From Thioalkalivibrio sp. ALJ24 (GTDB lineage: Bacteria > Pseudomonadota > Gammaproteobacteria > Ectothiorhodospirales > Ectothiorhodospiraceae): DNA of 64,000 nt. The notes under the pieces are model-generated. The model made no database searches and was not told the origin of the DNA. It saw nothing but the letters and a program-made list of their open reading frames with translations. Shown piece after piece: positions 28,201-35,907 of this stretch (position 1 is the stretch's first letter; each line of letters begins with the position of its first letter). Location: positions 21,727 to 85,726 of the forward strand of contig NZ_KB898733.1 in NCBI RefSeq assembly GCF_000377785.1. Direction: 5' to 3'. The translations under genes were made by a program, and so were the position numbers.

Positions 28201-28490
28201 ATCTCCGACTGCGCGAGCTGTTTGACCATAGCGTCGATGACCCGGAGCAAAGTGAGCCAGACTGGGAAGCCGTCGCGCATAGATGGCTGGATCTGATACG
28301 GCCGTACTGGTACCAGCGACTGACACAGGACCGACGTGCGCTGCTACGGCTCCGGGATCTCCGCCAAGATCTGATCGAGGCCGAACCGGAGTTCGGTCCG
28401 CAGGTATTGGAAGCTTTTTCGACTCTGCCATTGCACAACGCTGCGGAGCATCGAGTCGTCGCCGCGATCCTCGGCGTTCCTGACCGGTAG
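25227..28490 (+). CDS. PLD-nuclease/SNF2-type helicase fusion, probable defence or DNA-processing protein
   Basis: The 1087-residue protein starts with a phospholipase-D-like domain (about 45-215) with one HKD motif: HAKLYLG (His154, Lys156) and LGSSNFSASG (Asn170). A superfamily 2 helicase follows: Walker A DATGSGKT (286-293), DECH (370-373), TATPINRN (398-405), and the late motifs GVNLQAASALVHLD and AEQRTGRVDRLD. About 250 residues without known domain close the protein. PLD plus SNF2 helicases occur as anti-phage or restriction-like systems, but no methyltransferase or partner gene is adjacent. ATG 25227 has CCAGGAGCGG upstream. It lies 290 nt from a tRNA-end fragment that looks like an island boundary, which fits a defence cargo gene. 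Confidence 0.85.
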   Translation: MSEEEFPGNPRTGDLFADFLAEPQEVAGDWPPADRFPLNVAGRSVRRRVVADLADADSPLIVTGYAGLEQLIRLEGDLGEARHLRILFGNEPSAGEGGCRSLHPPSLPEEVEQYWLDQGVSLYLSARLIHFRERVRNGCVEARYWPGTQQRPLHAKLYLGRDAVTLGSSNFSASGLEGQHEANARFTAASEPRRYRESAALAEQYWSLGCDYTEGLLALLDRLLSVVGWRDALARACGELLEGEWARGFLRQMDREAFQALWPAQRQGIAQALYLLDRQGAVLIADATGSGKTRMGAHLLRAQQARIQGTKGLPRALMLAPSAVVEEWERELSQADSVVAVFSQGLLSRGGRKSWRLEESRRRARLLAVDECHNFHNPLSRRTRSLHNHLADDVVLFTATPINRNVDDLIRVADLLGADNLRQSTLDALGRLRRTGRHLALGEEEVTQLREEIRTFTVRRTKRMLNTLIDREPENYRDHVGRICRYPEHRSYSYLLNEPESDRRRAAWIRQRLTELYGVMQIPATLQVSSVQRNRGLNEDRYRDNLLVVARKLVEHRILAALRSSRAALVEHLCGTEVARSEFGLGRYTKGSDTGDVLGRLAAPGPPPKNKLTVPLPEWLTEPDGWNAAHAHDHRILSEVLEEVRRMSPAREQAKAAHLASLAKRHERVLAFDSWLITIAVLRDELERLVPGLEILQATGGDGRDRQAVLRAFRPGEEQGAGVALCSDSLSEGVNLQAASALVHLDMPSVIRTAEQRTGRVDRLDSPHAEVEVWWPRDAEEFSLGADSRFKERVEAVTDLLGTNLPLPDELRNTARMSVDADTLVSEYERDARSADEAEPEDAFAGVRGLVEGEAALVGPDIYEYYRQRSVKVLSRVSVVVSESTWAFFCLAGTAERSPRWFFFSDPDAEPLAALDKVSLELRRRLSEDPPIGEIDEPASQWLKHFARRLPEAERAQLPLRKQRALQEMKRVVDGLCHHAASQQAQERLDSYLRLRELFDHSVDDPEQSEPDWEAVAHRWLDLIRPYWYQRLTQDRRALLRLRDLRQDLIEAEPEFGPQVLEAFSTLPLHNAAEHRVVAAILGVPDR

Positions 28491-28781
28491 GGCCAGCGGA
28501 TCTCGATCCACTGGGAACGAAGCGGGCAGGAGGGCGAGGTTTGCCGGGCAGGCAGGTGGAGCCAGGGAGTCGCGGCGCCGTACGGGCCTGTGACGAACGG
28601 CCCGCTCATTGAGTAGGTAGGCGTCCGGTGATGACACCGCATTGATGGACTATTTGAGGTAAACCGTTATATCCTGTGCAATGCTTTCAATCGACAAAAC
28701 AGTAACTTAGACGGTCCCTGGAAAGAATTAAGGCGTCCTGATACCTGCTAAGCCCTATCGCAGACAGTGGGCTTATTCTGT
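28491..28781. other. 290 bp without a gene beside an attachment-like site
   Basis: The stretch becomes AT-richer from about 28650. It has two small hairpin possibilities near its end (AAGCCC with GGGCTT, and AGACAG with CTGTCT, 28750-28783). No open frame is convincing. It may be the arm of an attachment site or a short untranslated RNA, but nothing firm supports either. Confidence 0.35.
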
Positions 28782-28820
28782 CTACGAACCAGGGAGGTTC
28801 GAATCCTCCCGGGCGCGCCA
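28782..28820 (+). other. 3' fragment of a tRNA gene, putative attachment site
   Basis: The sequence ends with a perfect T arm, GGAGG-TTCGAAT-CCTCC, then CGGGCGCG and CCA, i.e. the 3' acceptor strand and tail of a tRNA with the 5' acceptor GCGCCCG. From memory this fits bacterial tRNA-Arg. No GCGCCCG or D arm lies in the 100 nt upstream, and the anticodon arm and variable loop are incomplete, so it is not a working tRNA. A rho-independent terminator follows 13 nt later. This is what remains at the far end of an element integrated into a tRNA 3' end. Confidence 0.7.
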
Positions 28821-28832
28821 TTATTTAGAGAG

Positions 28833-28867
28833 AGGGATCAGTGACTTGCGCTCACTGGTCCCTTTTT
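28833..28867 (+). terminator. rho-independent terminator after the tRNA fragment
   Basis: AGGGATCAGTGA (28833-28844) pairs with TCACTGGTCCCT (28852-28863) across a 7-nt loop, a 12-bp stem with a single G-U wobble, followed by five T. It would normally terminate the tRNA transcript. Confidence 0.88.
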
Positions 28868-28900
28868 CATTTGGGGTGCGTCCGGACGGTGGGGCACGGC

Positions 28901-29905
28901 ATGCAATCATCTTTCAAGGCCCTGGTCCTGGAGCAACAGGAAAACGGCCCGGTGGCTTCCATCCGGGAGCTGACCAACGAGGATCTTCCGGCGGGCGACG
29001 TGCTCGTGCAGGTCGAGTATTCCAGTCTCAACTACAAGGACGGGATGATCCTGAACGGCCGGGGCGGCCTGGTCCGGCACTATCCCCACGTGGCCGGCAT
29101 CGACCTGGCCGGCACCGTGCTGGAATCCTCCGACCCTCGCCATAGGCCGGGCGATGCCGTGATTCTGACCGGTCACCGGGTCGGCGAAACCCACTGGGGA
29201 GGATACGCGCAGCGCGCGCGGCTGCACGGCGACTGGCTGATTCCGCGGCCCGCGGGCTACAGCGCGCGTCAGGCGATGGCCGCCGGCACGGCCGGCCTCA
29301 CCGCAATGCTCGCGGTGCAGGCCCTGGACGATCACGGGCTGCATCCGGACGCCGGGAAGGTCCTGGTCACCGGCGCCTCGGGGGGCGTGGGCAGCCTGGC
29401 GGTGCGGCTTCTGGCCCGGCTGGGCTACACCGTCGCCGCAGTGACCGGCCGGCGCGAGAACGTGAATTATCTGCACCAGTTGGGGGCGCAGGAGGTGCTG
29501 CCGCGCGAGGAGCTGGCGACCGGGCCGGCGAAGCCGCTGTTGAGCGAGCGCTGGGCCGGCTGCGTGGACACCGTGGGCGGGGACACGCTGGCCCACGTGC
29601 TCGCGGGCATGGCGTATGGCCGGTCCGTGGCGGCCTGCGGTCTTGCCGGCGGGGCGGAGCTGCACACCACGGTCCTGCCGTTTCTGCTGCGCGGCATCTC
29701 CCTGCTGGGGATCGATTCGGTGCTGTGCCCCGCGGACCGGCGTCTGGCGGCCTGGGAGCGTCTCGGCGAGACCCTGCCCGGACCCGAGCTCGACGCCATT
29801 ACGCACGAGATCGGGCTGGACGAAGTACCCGCCCATGCGGAGCGCATCCTGCAGGGGCAGGTCCGTGGCCGTGTGGTGGTGCGGCTGGATCCTGACGATC
29901 GCTGA
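28901..29905 (+). CDS. acuI: acrylyl-CoA reductase-type zinc-independent alcohol dehydrogenase (AcuI/YhdH)
   Basis: The 334-residue protein is a medium-chain dehydrogenase/reductase of the YhdH/AcuI group: an N-terminal GroES-like part with SSLNYKDGMIL and VAGIDLAGTVL, and a Rossmann NADPH-binding part with VTGASGGVGSLAVRLLARLG. It lacks the structural-zinc Cys cluster. AcuI reduces acryloyl-CoA to propionyl-CoA with NADPH and protects against this toxic thioester. The start at 28901 (MQSSFKALVLEQQ) matches the family N-terminus. An open extension to 28841 overlaps the terminator and is not used. It is the first gene after the island boundary and appears to be core genome. Confidence 0.88.
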   Translation: MQSSFKALVLEQQENGPVASIRELTNEDLPAGDVLVQVEYSSLNYKDGMILNGRGGLVRHYPHVAGIDLAGTVLESSDPRHRPGDAVILTGHRVGETHWGGYAQRARLHGDWLIPRPAGYSARQAMAAGTAGLTAMLAVQALDDHGLHPDAGKVLVTGASGGVGSLAVRLLARLGYTVAAVTGRRENVNYLHQLGAQEVLPREELATGPAKPLLSERWAGCVDTVGGDTLAHVLAGMAYGRSVAACGLAGGAELHTTVLPFLLRGISLLGIDSVLCPADRRLAAWERLGETLPGPELDAITHEIGLDEVPAHAERILQGQVRGRVVVRLDPDDR

Positions 29906-29985
29906 GGCGTGGTGGATCTCACTCCCTATGGCGGACCGGGTTCGAACCCGGGTATCGTGCGGAAACCGAGGCTCAGGAGACCCGC

Positions 29986-30330
29986 ATGACCGAACTTGCA
30001 GCCCGACTGCGCAACGTCCGTGACCAGCTCTCGCGCCTGGAGGCGCTGACCCGTGACGACCCGGCGGCCGCCCGGCAGCTGGTAACGGAACTGACCCGCG
30101 AGCTGAATCAGGCGCTCGATGCCGCGGAGGAACAGGACGGCGCCGGGGCCGCGCGCAAGCCCGAAGAGCCGCGACCGCCGCGCGACCCGATCGAGAAATG
30201 TCCCCGCTGCACCCTGCGCGGGTTCACTTTTCAGGAAGGCACCATCCGCGAGAGCGCGACGCGAGCGGGGCACTACGAGGCGCTTTACCACTGCATGAGC
30301 TGTGGCTACGAGGCGTGGCGACCGCTCTGA
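29986..30330 (+). CDS. small zinc-ribbon protein
   Basis: The 114-residue protein has a helical N-terminal half (about 1-50) with a likely coiled coil, and a C-terminal zinc ribbon made by CPRC (about residues 71-74) and CMSC (about 104-107). Such small ribbons often bind nucleic acid or proteins, but the function is unknown. CAGGAGACCC gives a good ribosome site. It lies between acuI and the convergent MOSC gene. Confidence 0.75.
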   Translation: MTELAARLRNVRDQLSRLEALTRDDPAAARQLVTELTRELNQALDAAEEQDGAGAARKPEEPRPPRDPIEKCPRCTLRGFTFQEGTIRESATRAGHYEALYHCMSCGYEAWRPL

Positions 30331-30348
30331 GCCCATCCCCTCGAGGGG

Positions 30349-30870
30349 TCATCGCTCTCCGGGATCGTCCCGAGCGACCGCGTGCCATTCCACGGGATCA
30401 CCGACCTGGAGGATCCCGCCCTTCAGTGGACGCAGGCAGATGCCGCTGTCTTGGCGCAGGGCGGCCGCAAGGTTGTAGCCGACGACCTGGTTGAGCCAGC
30501 CGCAGGGCGGCCGTGGGCGTTCGATCACGAAGCGCGTTTCGCCGATCCGCAGCTCGCCCTCCCGCGGGCTGCGCCCCAGGCCGGATACCACCAGATTGCG
30601 ACGGTGTTCGCCGGGTGCAGGCTCGGCGGGCTGGCGCAGGCGCCGGGCGCGGCGCGCGGCCCGTTCGAGCTCCTCGGCGCCGATCAGGGTGACGCGACAG
30701 GCTTCGACCGTGTGCCAGTGGCCCCGGCCGTGGCGGTAGCGATCCCCCTGCAGGCCGGTGAGGTCGACTTCGATGCGGTCGCATGAGGTCATCGGCGCGC
30801 CGGCGTGATCGGCGATCCAGATGGCGTCCAGGGTGCCGTTCGCGGTGCGGCGGCGGAAGAGGGTGAACAT
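30349..30870 (-). CDS. MOSC domain protein
   Basis: The 173-residue protein shows the MOSC pattern: an early GLQGDRYRHGRGHWHTVEAC block, VTLIGAEELERA, HRRNLVVSGLG, a Cys in RPRPPCGWLN (about residue 126) that fits the proposed sulphur or molybdenum-cofactor ligand, and a terminal KGGILQVGDPV. MOSC proteins carry or transfer sulphur to metal centres, or reduce N-hydroxylated compounds with a molybdenum cofactor. Single-domain members like this have no firm substrate. It is convergent with the zinc-ribbon gene, 18 nt apart. Confidence 0.85.
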   Translation of the reverse strand: MFTLFRRRTANGTLDAIWIADHAGAPMTSCDRIEVDLTGLQGDRYRHGRGHWHTVEACRVTLIGAEELERAARRARRLRQPAEPAPGEHRRNLVVSGLGRSPREGELRIGETRFVIERPRPPCGWLNQVVGYNLAAALRQDSGICLRPLKGGILQVGDPVEWHAVARDDPGER

Positions 30871-30932
30871 GGCTCAGGTTTTCCCGTGCACCGCCGGATT
30901 CCTCCGGCGGCAGGATGACAGCGCCGGGCGCG

Positions 30933-31145
30933 CTATTCTTCTTCGTCCTCGTCTTCCTCGCCGCTGGGTGTAATGGTGCGCCCCAGGGCGGCGGCGGTGC
31001 TGCCGGTCGCCTTGACCGTGCCGGTGGTGACGCTGACGGCGGTGCTGGTGGCGGAACTGGCCACGCCGATGGCGGTGCAGCCGCCGGCCAGGGGAACCAC
31101 GAAGGCGATGAGAAGCAGTGGGCGCGCGCAGTGCTTGACGTGCAT
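30933..31145 (-). CDS. small lipoprotein with an acidic tail
   Basis: The 70-residue protein begins MHVKHCARPLLLIAFVVP and ends its signal at LAGGC, a lipobox. The mature part is Ala/Thr/Ser/Val-rich with repeated short T-A-V-S-V-T-type segments, and the last residues are a run of Glu and Asp. This resembles small NF-type lipoproteins seen in Gammaproteobacteria. The ATG at 31145 is chosen because it yields a proper signal peptide. Function unknown. Confidence 0.7.
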   Translation of the reverse strand: MHVKHCARPLLLIAFVVPLAGGCTAIGVASSATSTAVSVTTGTVKATGSTAAALGRTITPSGEEDEDEEE

Positions 31146-31227
31146 GGGCGGTCGCTCCGTACGGGATGAAAGGAAAGCCTGACCGACCGGGCCACCCCCT
31201 GACAAGGATGAGCAGCCGCGGCCCGGT

Positions 31228-31971
31228 TCAGGGGCGGCGCCGGCAGACCATGAAGACTTCCTCCACGCCGTCGGTGGCGACCATGCCCGGGTGCAGCTTC
31301 AGCGGTTTCTGCAGGCGCAGGCCCAGGGGCATCAGGAAACGGTTGTACACCTTCATGGCCACGGGCCGGTGACGGTCGAGGAACCACATGCCCAGATCGT
31401 TCAGCCGCGAGGAGCGGGGTTTCATGCCGAAGATCGCGCTTTGTTCGATCTCCAGACCGTGGCGATCGAGCAGGTCCATCAGGCGATCGGGTTCGTAGCG
31501 GCGGTAGTGGCCGACGATGTCGTCGAACGGCGTCCAGAATTCGGGGTGCAGCGGGGTGGAGAGCAGGACCCGGGCGTCGGGGGCCGCCACGCGCGAGATC
31601 TCGGCCAGTGCGGCCTCGTCGTCCTCCACGTGCTCGATGATGTCCAGGGCGCTCACCAGATCGAAGCCGTCATCCGCGAGAGGCAGGTCCGAGACCGGTG
31701 CCGCATGGGTGATGCCGCCTTCCTGGCCGAGGGTCTCCAGGGCCGGCGGACTGATGTCGACGAAATGGGTGTCCCGGATCGGCAGACGCGGGCGCATGCC
31801 CGGCCCGACTTCGAGACGGCGGTCGCGGGTCTCGGCCAGTCGGGAGATCAGGTCCCAGGTGTTGAAGCGCTCGGGGCGCACCAGTCGGCTGTCCGCCCAT
31901 AGCTGGTCGTAGAAGCGCTGGTTGACGTCGCTGACCTCCGATGACGAGAGGGAGGCGGGATGGTGTGTCAT
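31228..31971 (-). CDS. class I SAM-dependent methyltransferase
   Basis: The protein of about 247 residues has a Rossmann methyltransferase core: motif I LEVGPGMRPRLP, an acidic motif II in THFVDIS, PLADDGFDLVSALDIIEHV and the STPLHPEFWTPFDDIVGHYR region typical of Methyltransf_11-type enzymes. The substrate is unknown. The start at 31971 (MTHHPASLSS) is preferred because the 41 residues of the open extension to 32094 look non-coding. It is divergent from the ligase-acyltransferase gene at 32252. C-terminal helices with FGMKPRSSRLNDLGMWFLD suggest a lipid or quinone-type substrate, without proof. Confidence 0.82.
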   Translation of the reverse strand: MTHHPASLSSSEVSDVNQRFYDQLWADSRLVRPERFNTWDLISRLAETRDRRLEVGPGMRPRLPIRDTHFVDISPPALETLGQEGGITHAAPVSDLPLADDGFDLVSALDIIEHVEDDEAALAEISRVAAPDARVLLSTPLHPEFWTPFDDIVGHYRRYEPDRLMDLLDRHGLEIEQSAIFGMKPRSSRLNDLGMWFLDRHRPVAMKVYNRFLMPLGLRLQKPLKLHPGMVATDGVEEVFMVCRRRP

Positions 31972-32251
31972 GGGGCGGGCCGTTGCTGAATGTGTGGCCC
32001 AGTGTAGTCGCCCGGGCCGGGGGATGCAGGTAACGGAGCCGGTCACCGGTGGCAAGAAGGGCAGTGTGTCACGTTCCAGTTCACCAATGCGCACGCGGAA
32101 GTCGTGCGTTGGCGTTCAGCAGAACCCGCCTGCGATCAGGGTGGCTGCGGAAAAATCGGAGTTTCGAGAGGGTCCCCGCTCGTGCGTATGATGGGAGCCG
32201 CACTGCCCACAACATTTTTTATGCGGGCGCCGTCCCGCCGGAGGCCAGCGG

Positions 32252-34897
32252 ATGAACGTTCGGACCATCGACGAACTCCTCGCCTCGCGCGCCCCCGAGT
32301 CGGGGCGCGAGGCGGTGGTGGCCATGACCCGCGATGGCCACGAGACCACCGAGCGGGCTGAGCTGCTGGAAAGGGCGGCGAGACTCGCGGCCGGGCTGCG
32401 CGAGGCGGGCCTGGAACGCGGGGACCGCGTGGTGCTGCTGGCCCCCAACAGCCCGGACTGGATCGTCTCGGCGCTGGGCGTGATGAATGCCGGCGGCAGC
32501 GTGGTGCCCCTGGATACGCAGATGCCGTCCGAGGACCTGCGCCACGCCCTGACGGATTCGGGCCCGCGCTTCATCTTCACCACCTCGGGGCTGGAAGAGC
32601 GGCTGGCGGATGTCCCCGGTGACTGGCAGGTCCGCCTGTTCGACGCCGCAGAGGATGCCCCGAATGCCTGGGCGAGCCTGCTGCAGGCCGAGCCCGCCGA
32701 CTCGATGGCTCAAGCCGGGGATGTGGCCGCGGTGTTCTACACCTCCGGCACCACCGGTCCGCCCAAGGGCGTGCCGCTGACCCACCGCAACCTGGCCAGC
32801 AACGTGGAGGCCCTGTGCGCCGAAGAGGTCGCGGACCATAAGGATCGGGTGCTGGTGCCGCTGCCGTTCCACCACGTGTATCCGTTCACGGTCGGCATCC
32901 TCGTGCCGCTGACCCTGGGGGCGTCCATCATCGTTCCGTTTTCGCTGGTCGGGCCGCAGATCGTGCGCGGCCTGCGCGATGGCGAGGCGACCGTGATGCT
33001 GGGCGTGCCGCGGCTCTACGAGGCCGTGTGGAAGGCGCTGCAGGATCGTGTCGCCGGCCGCGGGCGGGTGCCGGCGCTGCTGTTCCGCGCGATGCTGGGG
33101 CTGTCGAAACAGGCGCGCCAGCGCTTCGGTCTGCGCCTGGGCCGTCGCCTGTTCGGGAGCCTGCACCAGCGCCTGGCGCCGCGCCTGCGCATGGTGGTGG
33201 CCGGGGGCGCGGCGCTCGACCCCGGGCTGGGGCGCAACCTGCAGGCACTGGGATGGGAGGTGGCGACCGGCTACGGCCTCAGCGAGACGTCGCCGATCCT
33301 CACCTACAACCCGCCGGAGCGGGTGCGTCTGGACGCCGCGGGGGTGGCGCTGCCGGGGGTCGAACTGGCCATCGACGACGGCGGCTCCGGCGATGGCCGC
33401 GGCGAGGTGATGGCCCGCGGGCCGAACGTGTTCGCCGGCTATCTCAATCTCCCGGAAAAGACCGCGAAGGTGCTGGACGCGGACGGCTGGTACCGTACCG
33501 GAGATACCGGCGAGATCGATGCGGATGGCTTTCTTTATCTGCACGGTCGTGAATCCGCCATGATCGTGCTCTCCGGCGGCGAGAACATCGATCCCGAACG
33601 CGTGGAGGGCGCGCTGCAGTCGGCCGAAGGGATCCGCGAGGCGGGCGTGCTGGAGCATGACGACCGGCTGGCGGTCGTGGCGGTGCCGGATGCAGGCCTG
33701 ATGCGTGAGGCCGCCGGCGAAGAGCTCGAACGGCGAACCCGCGAGGCCGTCAACGAAGCGGCGAAGTCCCTGCCTACCCATCATCGCCCGGGCGTGGTGC
33801 GCGTCGCGTTGGATCCGCTGCCGCGGACCCGGCTGGGCAAGCTGCGCCGGCACAAGCTGGAAGAGCTGTTCGAGGAGCTGGGGCGCGAGGACGCGGTCTC
33901 GCGTGCCCGTCCGGAGCCGGTCTCGCCGGAATCCATGGCTCCGGAGGACCAGCAGCTGCTGTCCGACCCGGGCGCGGAACGCACGTGGAACTACCTCGCC
34001 GAGCGTTTCCACGACCGGCGCCTGACCCCGGACACCGGGCTGGCCGAGGAGCTTGGCATCGATTCGCTCAGCTGGGTCGACCTGACCCTGGCGCTGCAGG
34101 ACCGCGCCGGGATCGATCTGGACGACTCGGCGATCGAACGGGTCGAGACGGTGCGCGATCTGCTGCGGGAGGCGGCGGCCGCGGGCGTGGCCCGCGAGGG
34201 GCAGGCCGACCTGAAGGCGCAGCTCGCCGATCCGGAGTCGCTGCTGGAGGCCGACCAGCAGACCGCGCTGGAACCACCCGGCCCGCTGCGCCGCGCCGCG
34301 GGGATGGTGGTGCTGGCCGGCGCGCGGGTGCTCTCCCGGCTGCTGATGCGCGTGGAGGTGCACGGTCAGCTTCCGGCCAGTGCCCCGTACGTGATTGCCC
34401 CGCGCCATCTGAGCTTCGTCGATGCGCTCGCGCTGCTGCCGGCCCTGGATCGGCAGCGTCTCGAGTTGCTGTACTGGGCGGGACTGCAGGGCTATCTGTT
34501 CACCGGCCCGTTGTCGCGGGCCTTCAGTCGCACGGCGCGGATCCTGCCGGTGGACCCGGGGGCCGCGCCGCGTCGCAGCCTCGCCCTTGCGGCGGCCAGT
34601 CTGCAGCGCGGCCACGGTCTGATCTGGTTCCCCGAGGGCCAGCGCTCGCCCGACGGAAGCCTGCAGCCCCTGCGTCCCGGCATCGGGCTGGTGCTGGCCG
34701 CGCAGCCCGTCCCCGTCGTGCCCGTGTGGATCGAGGGCACCCGCGAGGTGATGGCCCCGGGGCAGCGTCTCCCGCGGCCGGGCAAGAAGGTGCGCATCGT
34801 GATCGGGGACCCGGTGGATCCGACGGCTGCCGGCGGGGATGAACGGGCCATCGTCCGCGACCTGCAGGCGGCCCTGGAGGCACTGGGGCAGGAATGA
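32252..34897 (+). CDS. fused acyl-CoA/ACP ligase - carrier protein - 1-acylglycerol-phosphate acyltransferase
   Basis: The 881-residue protein has three domains. Residues about 10-530 are an AMP-binding ligase with FYTSGTTGPPKGVPLTHRN, GYGLSETSP and YRTGDTGEIDADGF. Residues about 560-640 are an acyl carrier domain with the phosphopantetheine site LGIDSLSW. Residues about 670-881 are a PlsC-type acyltransferase with RHLSFVDA (H-x4-D) and FPEGQRSPDG. The enzyme could activate a fatty acid, hold it on its own carrier and transfer it to a lysolipid, similar in concept to Aas but with an internal carrier. The ATG at 32252 has GGAGGCCAGCGG upstream. It is divergent from the methyltransferase gene. 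Confidence 0.88.
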   Translation: MNVRTIDELLASRAPESGREAVVAMTRDGHETTERAELLERAARLAAGLREAGLERGDRVVLLAPNSPDWIVSALGVMNAGGSVVPLDTQMPSEDLRHALTDSGPRFIFTTSGLEERLADVPGDWQVRLFDAAEDAPNAWASLLQAEPADSMAQAGDVAAVFYTSGTTGPPKGVPLTHRNLASNVEALCAEEVADHKDRVLVPLPFHHVYPFTVGILVPLTLGASIIVPFSLVGPQIVRGLRDGEATVMLGVPRLYEAVWKALQDRVAGRGRVPALLFRAMLGLSKQARQRFGLRLGRRLFGSLHQRLAPRLRMVVAGGAALDPGLGRNLQALGWEVATGYGLSETSPILTYNPPERVRLDAAGVALPGVELAIDDGGSGDGRGEVMARGPNVFAGYLNLPEKTAKVLDADGWYRTGDTGEIDADGFLYLHGRESAMIVLSGGENIDPERVEGALQSAEGIREAGVLEHDDRLAVVAVPDAGLMREAAGEELERRTREAVNEAAKSLPTHHRPGVVRVALDPLPRTRLGKLRRHKLEELFEELGREDAVSRARPEPVSPESMAPEDQQLLSDPGAERTWNYLAERFHDRRLTPDTGLAEELGIDSLSWVDLTLALQDRAGIDLDDSAIERVETVRDLLREAAAAGVAREGQADLKAQLADPESLLEADQQTALEPPGPLRRAAGMVVLAGARVLSRLLMRVEVHGQLPASAPYVIAPRHLSFVDALALLPALDRQRLELLYWAGLQGYLFTGPLSRAFSRTARILPVDPGAAPRRSLALAAASLQRGHGLIWFPEGQRSPDGSLQPLRPGIGLVLAAQPVPVVPVWIEGTREVMAPGQRLPRPGKKVRIVIGDPVDPTAAGGDERAIVRDLQAALEALGQE

Positions 34898-35102
34898 CCC
34901 GGTTGCCGCATGCCGAATGCCGGAAGTGATCGGCAAGGGTGCTCCGGGGATACTGGAACGATCCGGGGGTGTGTGCGGATCCGGGTCGCCGCATGGAGCG
35001 GCTTGACCGTGGTCGGGAAGATTCTGGCATGCGGTTCGCTTGGCAGGGTTGCCCCGGCTCCGTTCATGCGGAGCGGGAAAACCTTTCGAGCAGGAGCACG
35101 CC

Positions 35103-35675
35103 ATGATCAACAGTATCGGCCCCAATCCGGCCACCATGGCCCAGACGGCGGGCATGAACGGACCGAATGGCGCCGGGAACCAGGGCCCCGCGGCCGCGGC
35201 CGGGCAGAACCCGGCGGGCCAGGCGACCGGGCAGGCCGCCGGTATGGCCGCGGCGCAGCTGGCCCAACCGGCCCGGGCGGGCGCACAGGGCGGCATGCAG
35301 GCGGCGCAGCCGGCTCAGGCCGCGGCCAGCCCGGCCATGGGACAGGCCCAGCCCGCACAGAACGCCACCCAGGCGGCCGCTACCCAGAGCCCGGCAGCTC
35401 CGACCGGTTCCACCGGCAACACCGGGAGTACCTCCGCACTCGGTGGCACCGAAGCGACGCAGTCCGCGGGCGAGATCGATACCGGACTGTCCGTCGATTC
35501 GGAGATGCAGGCGGGCGACTCCTCGACGGACACCGGCTCCGGTAACCCGGATAACGGCGCCGCGCAGGACGAACCGGGCGCCGAGGAAGAGATGGGCTCC
35601 ACCTTCATGGCGGACGGCAGCCTGGCCAGCACGGGCCCGGACACCACCGGGTCCAGCGTCAACATCCAGGCCTGA
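35103..35675 (+). CDS. low-complexity Ala/Gly/Gln/Pro-rich hypothetical protein
   Basis: The 190-residue protein is made mostly of Ala, Gly, Gln, Pro, Thr and Asn, with an acidic second half and no hydrophobic segment or Cys. There is no known domain. The ATG at 35103 follows GAGCAGGAGCACGCC, a convincing ribosome site, which is the main argument that it is real. It is probably intrinsically disordered. Codon bias toward GCC/GGC repeats explains why other frames are also open. Confidence 0.6.
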   Translation: MINSIGPNPATMAQTAGMNGPNGAGNQGPAAAAGQNPAGQATGQAAGMAAAQLAQPARAGAQGGMQAAQPAQAAASPAMGQAQPAQNATQAAATQSPAAPTGSTGNTGSTSALGGTEATQSAGEIDTGLSVDSEMQAGDSSTDTGSGNPDNGAAQDEPGAEEEMGSTFMADGSLASTGPDTTGSSVNIQA

Positions 35676-35907
35676 TCGACCCGCAGACCTGGCCGTTCCC
35701 GGAGTGGCCGGCGATTTGCTAGCCCTCCGGCATGGACTGCCCAGGGACAGATCGAATTCGCGGGCGAGCCCGGCGGCGACGCCGTACGGTACGGTACGGC
35801 CGGCGTGGCAATCTGCCACATGGGTCGCGCGGATCCGTCGCGTTTCGACACAGCGCCCCGAACTTCGAGCTCGGGGCCGAGTTTGCTGGCGCGAGCAGGG
35901 TGGCCGC

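Noticed and set aside
28741..28820. Complete tRNA, tmRNA or RNase P RNA gene
   Set aside because: Only the T arm and 3' acceptor end are present. No 5' acceptor strand or D arm can be found, and no tmRNA or RNase P core motifs match.
29936..29951. tRNA T-arm-like palindrome CCGGGTTCGAACCCGG
   Set aside because: It looks like a T arm on either strand, but no acceptor, anticodon or D arm surrounds it. A 16-bp palindrome just after acuI is more likely chance or a small hairpin.
32219..35296. Open frame of 1025 codons on the minus strand
   Set aside because: It is antisense to the well supported ligase-carrier-acyltransferase gene; long antisense frames arise easily in such GC-rich DNA and this one has no domain.
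35760..35800. GTACG-type short repeats upstream of the membrane acyltransferase gene
   Set aside because: Only three imperfect copies of a 5-mer; too short to interpret.
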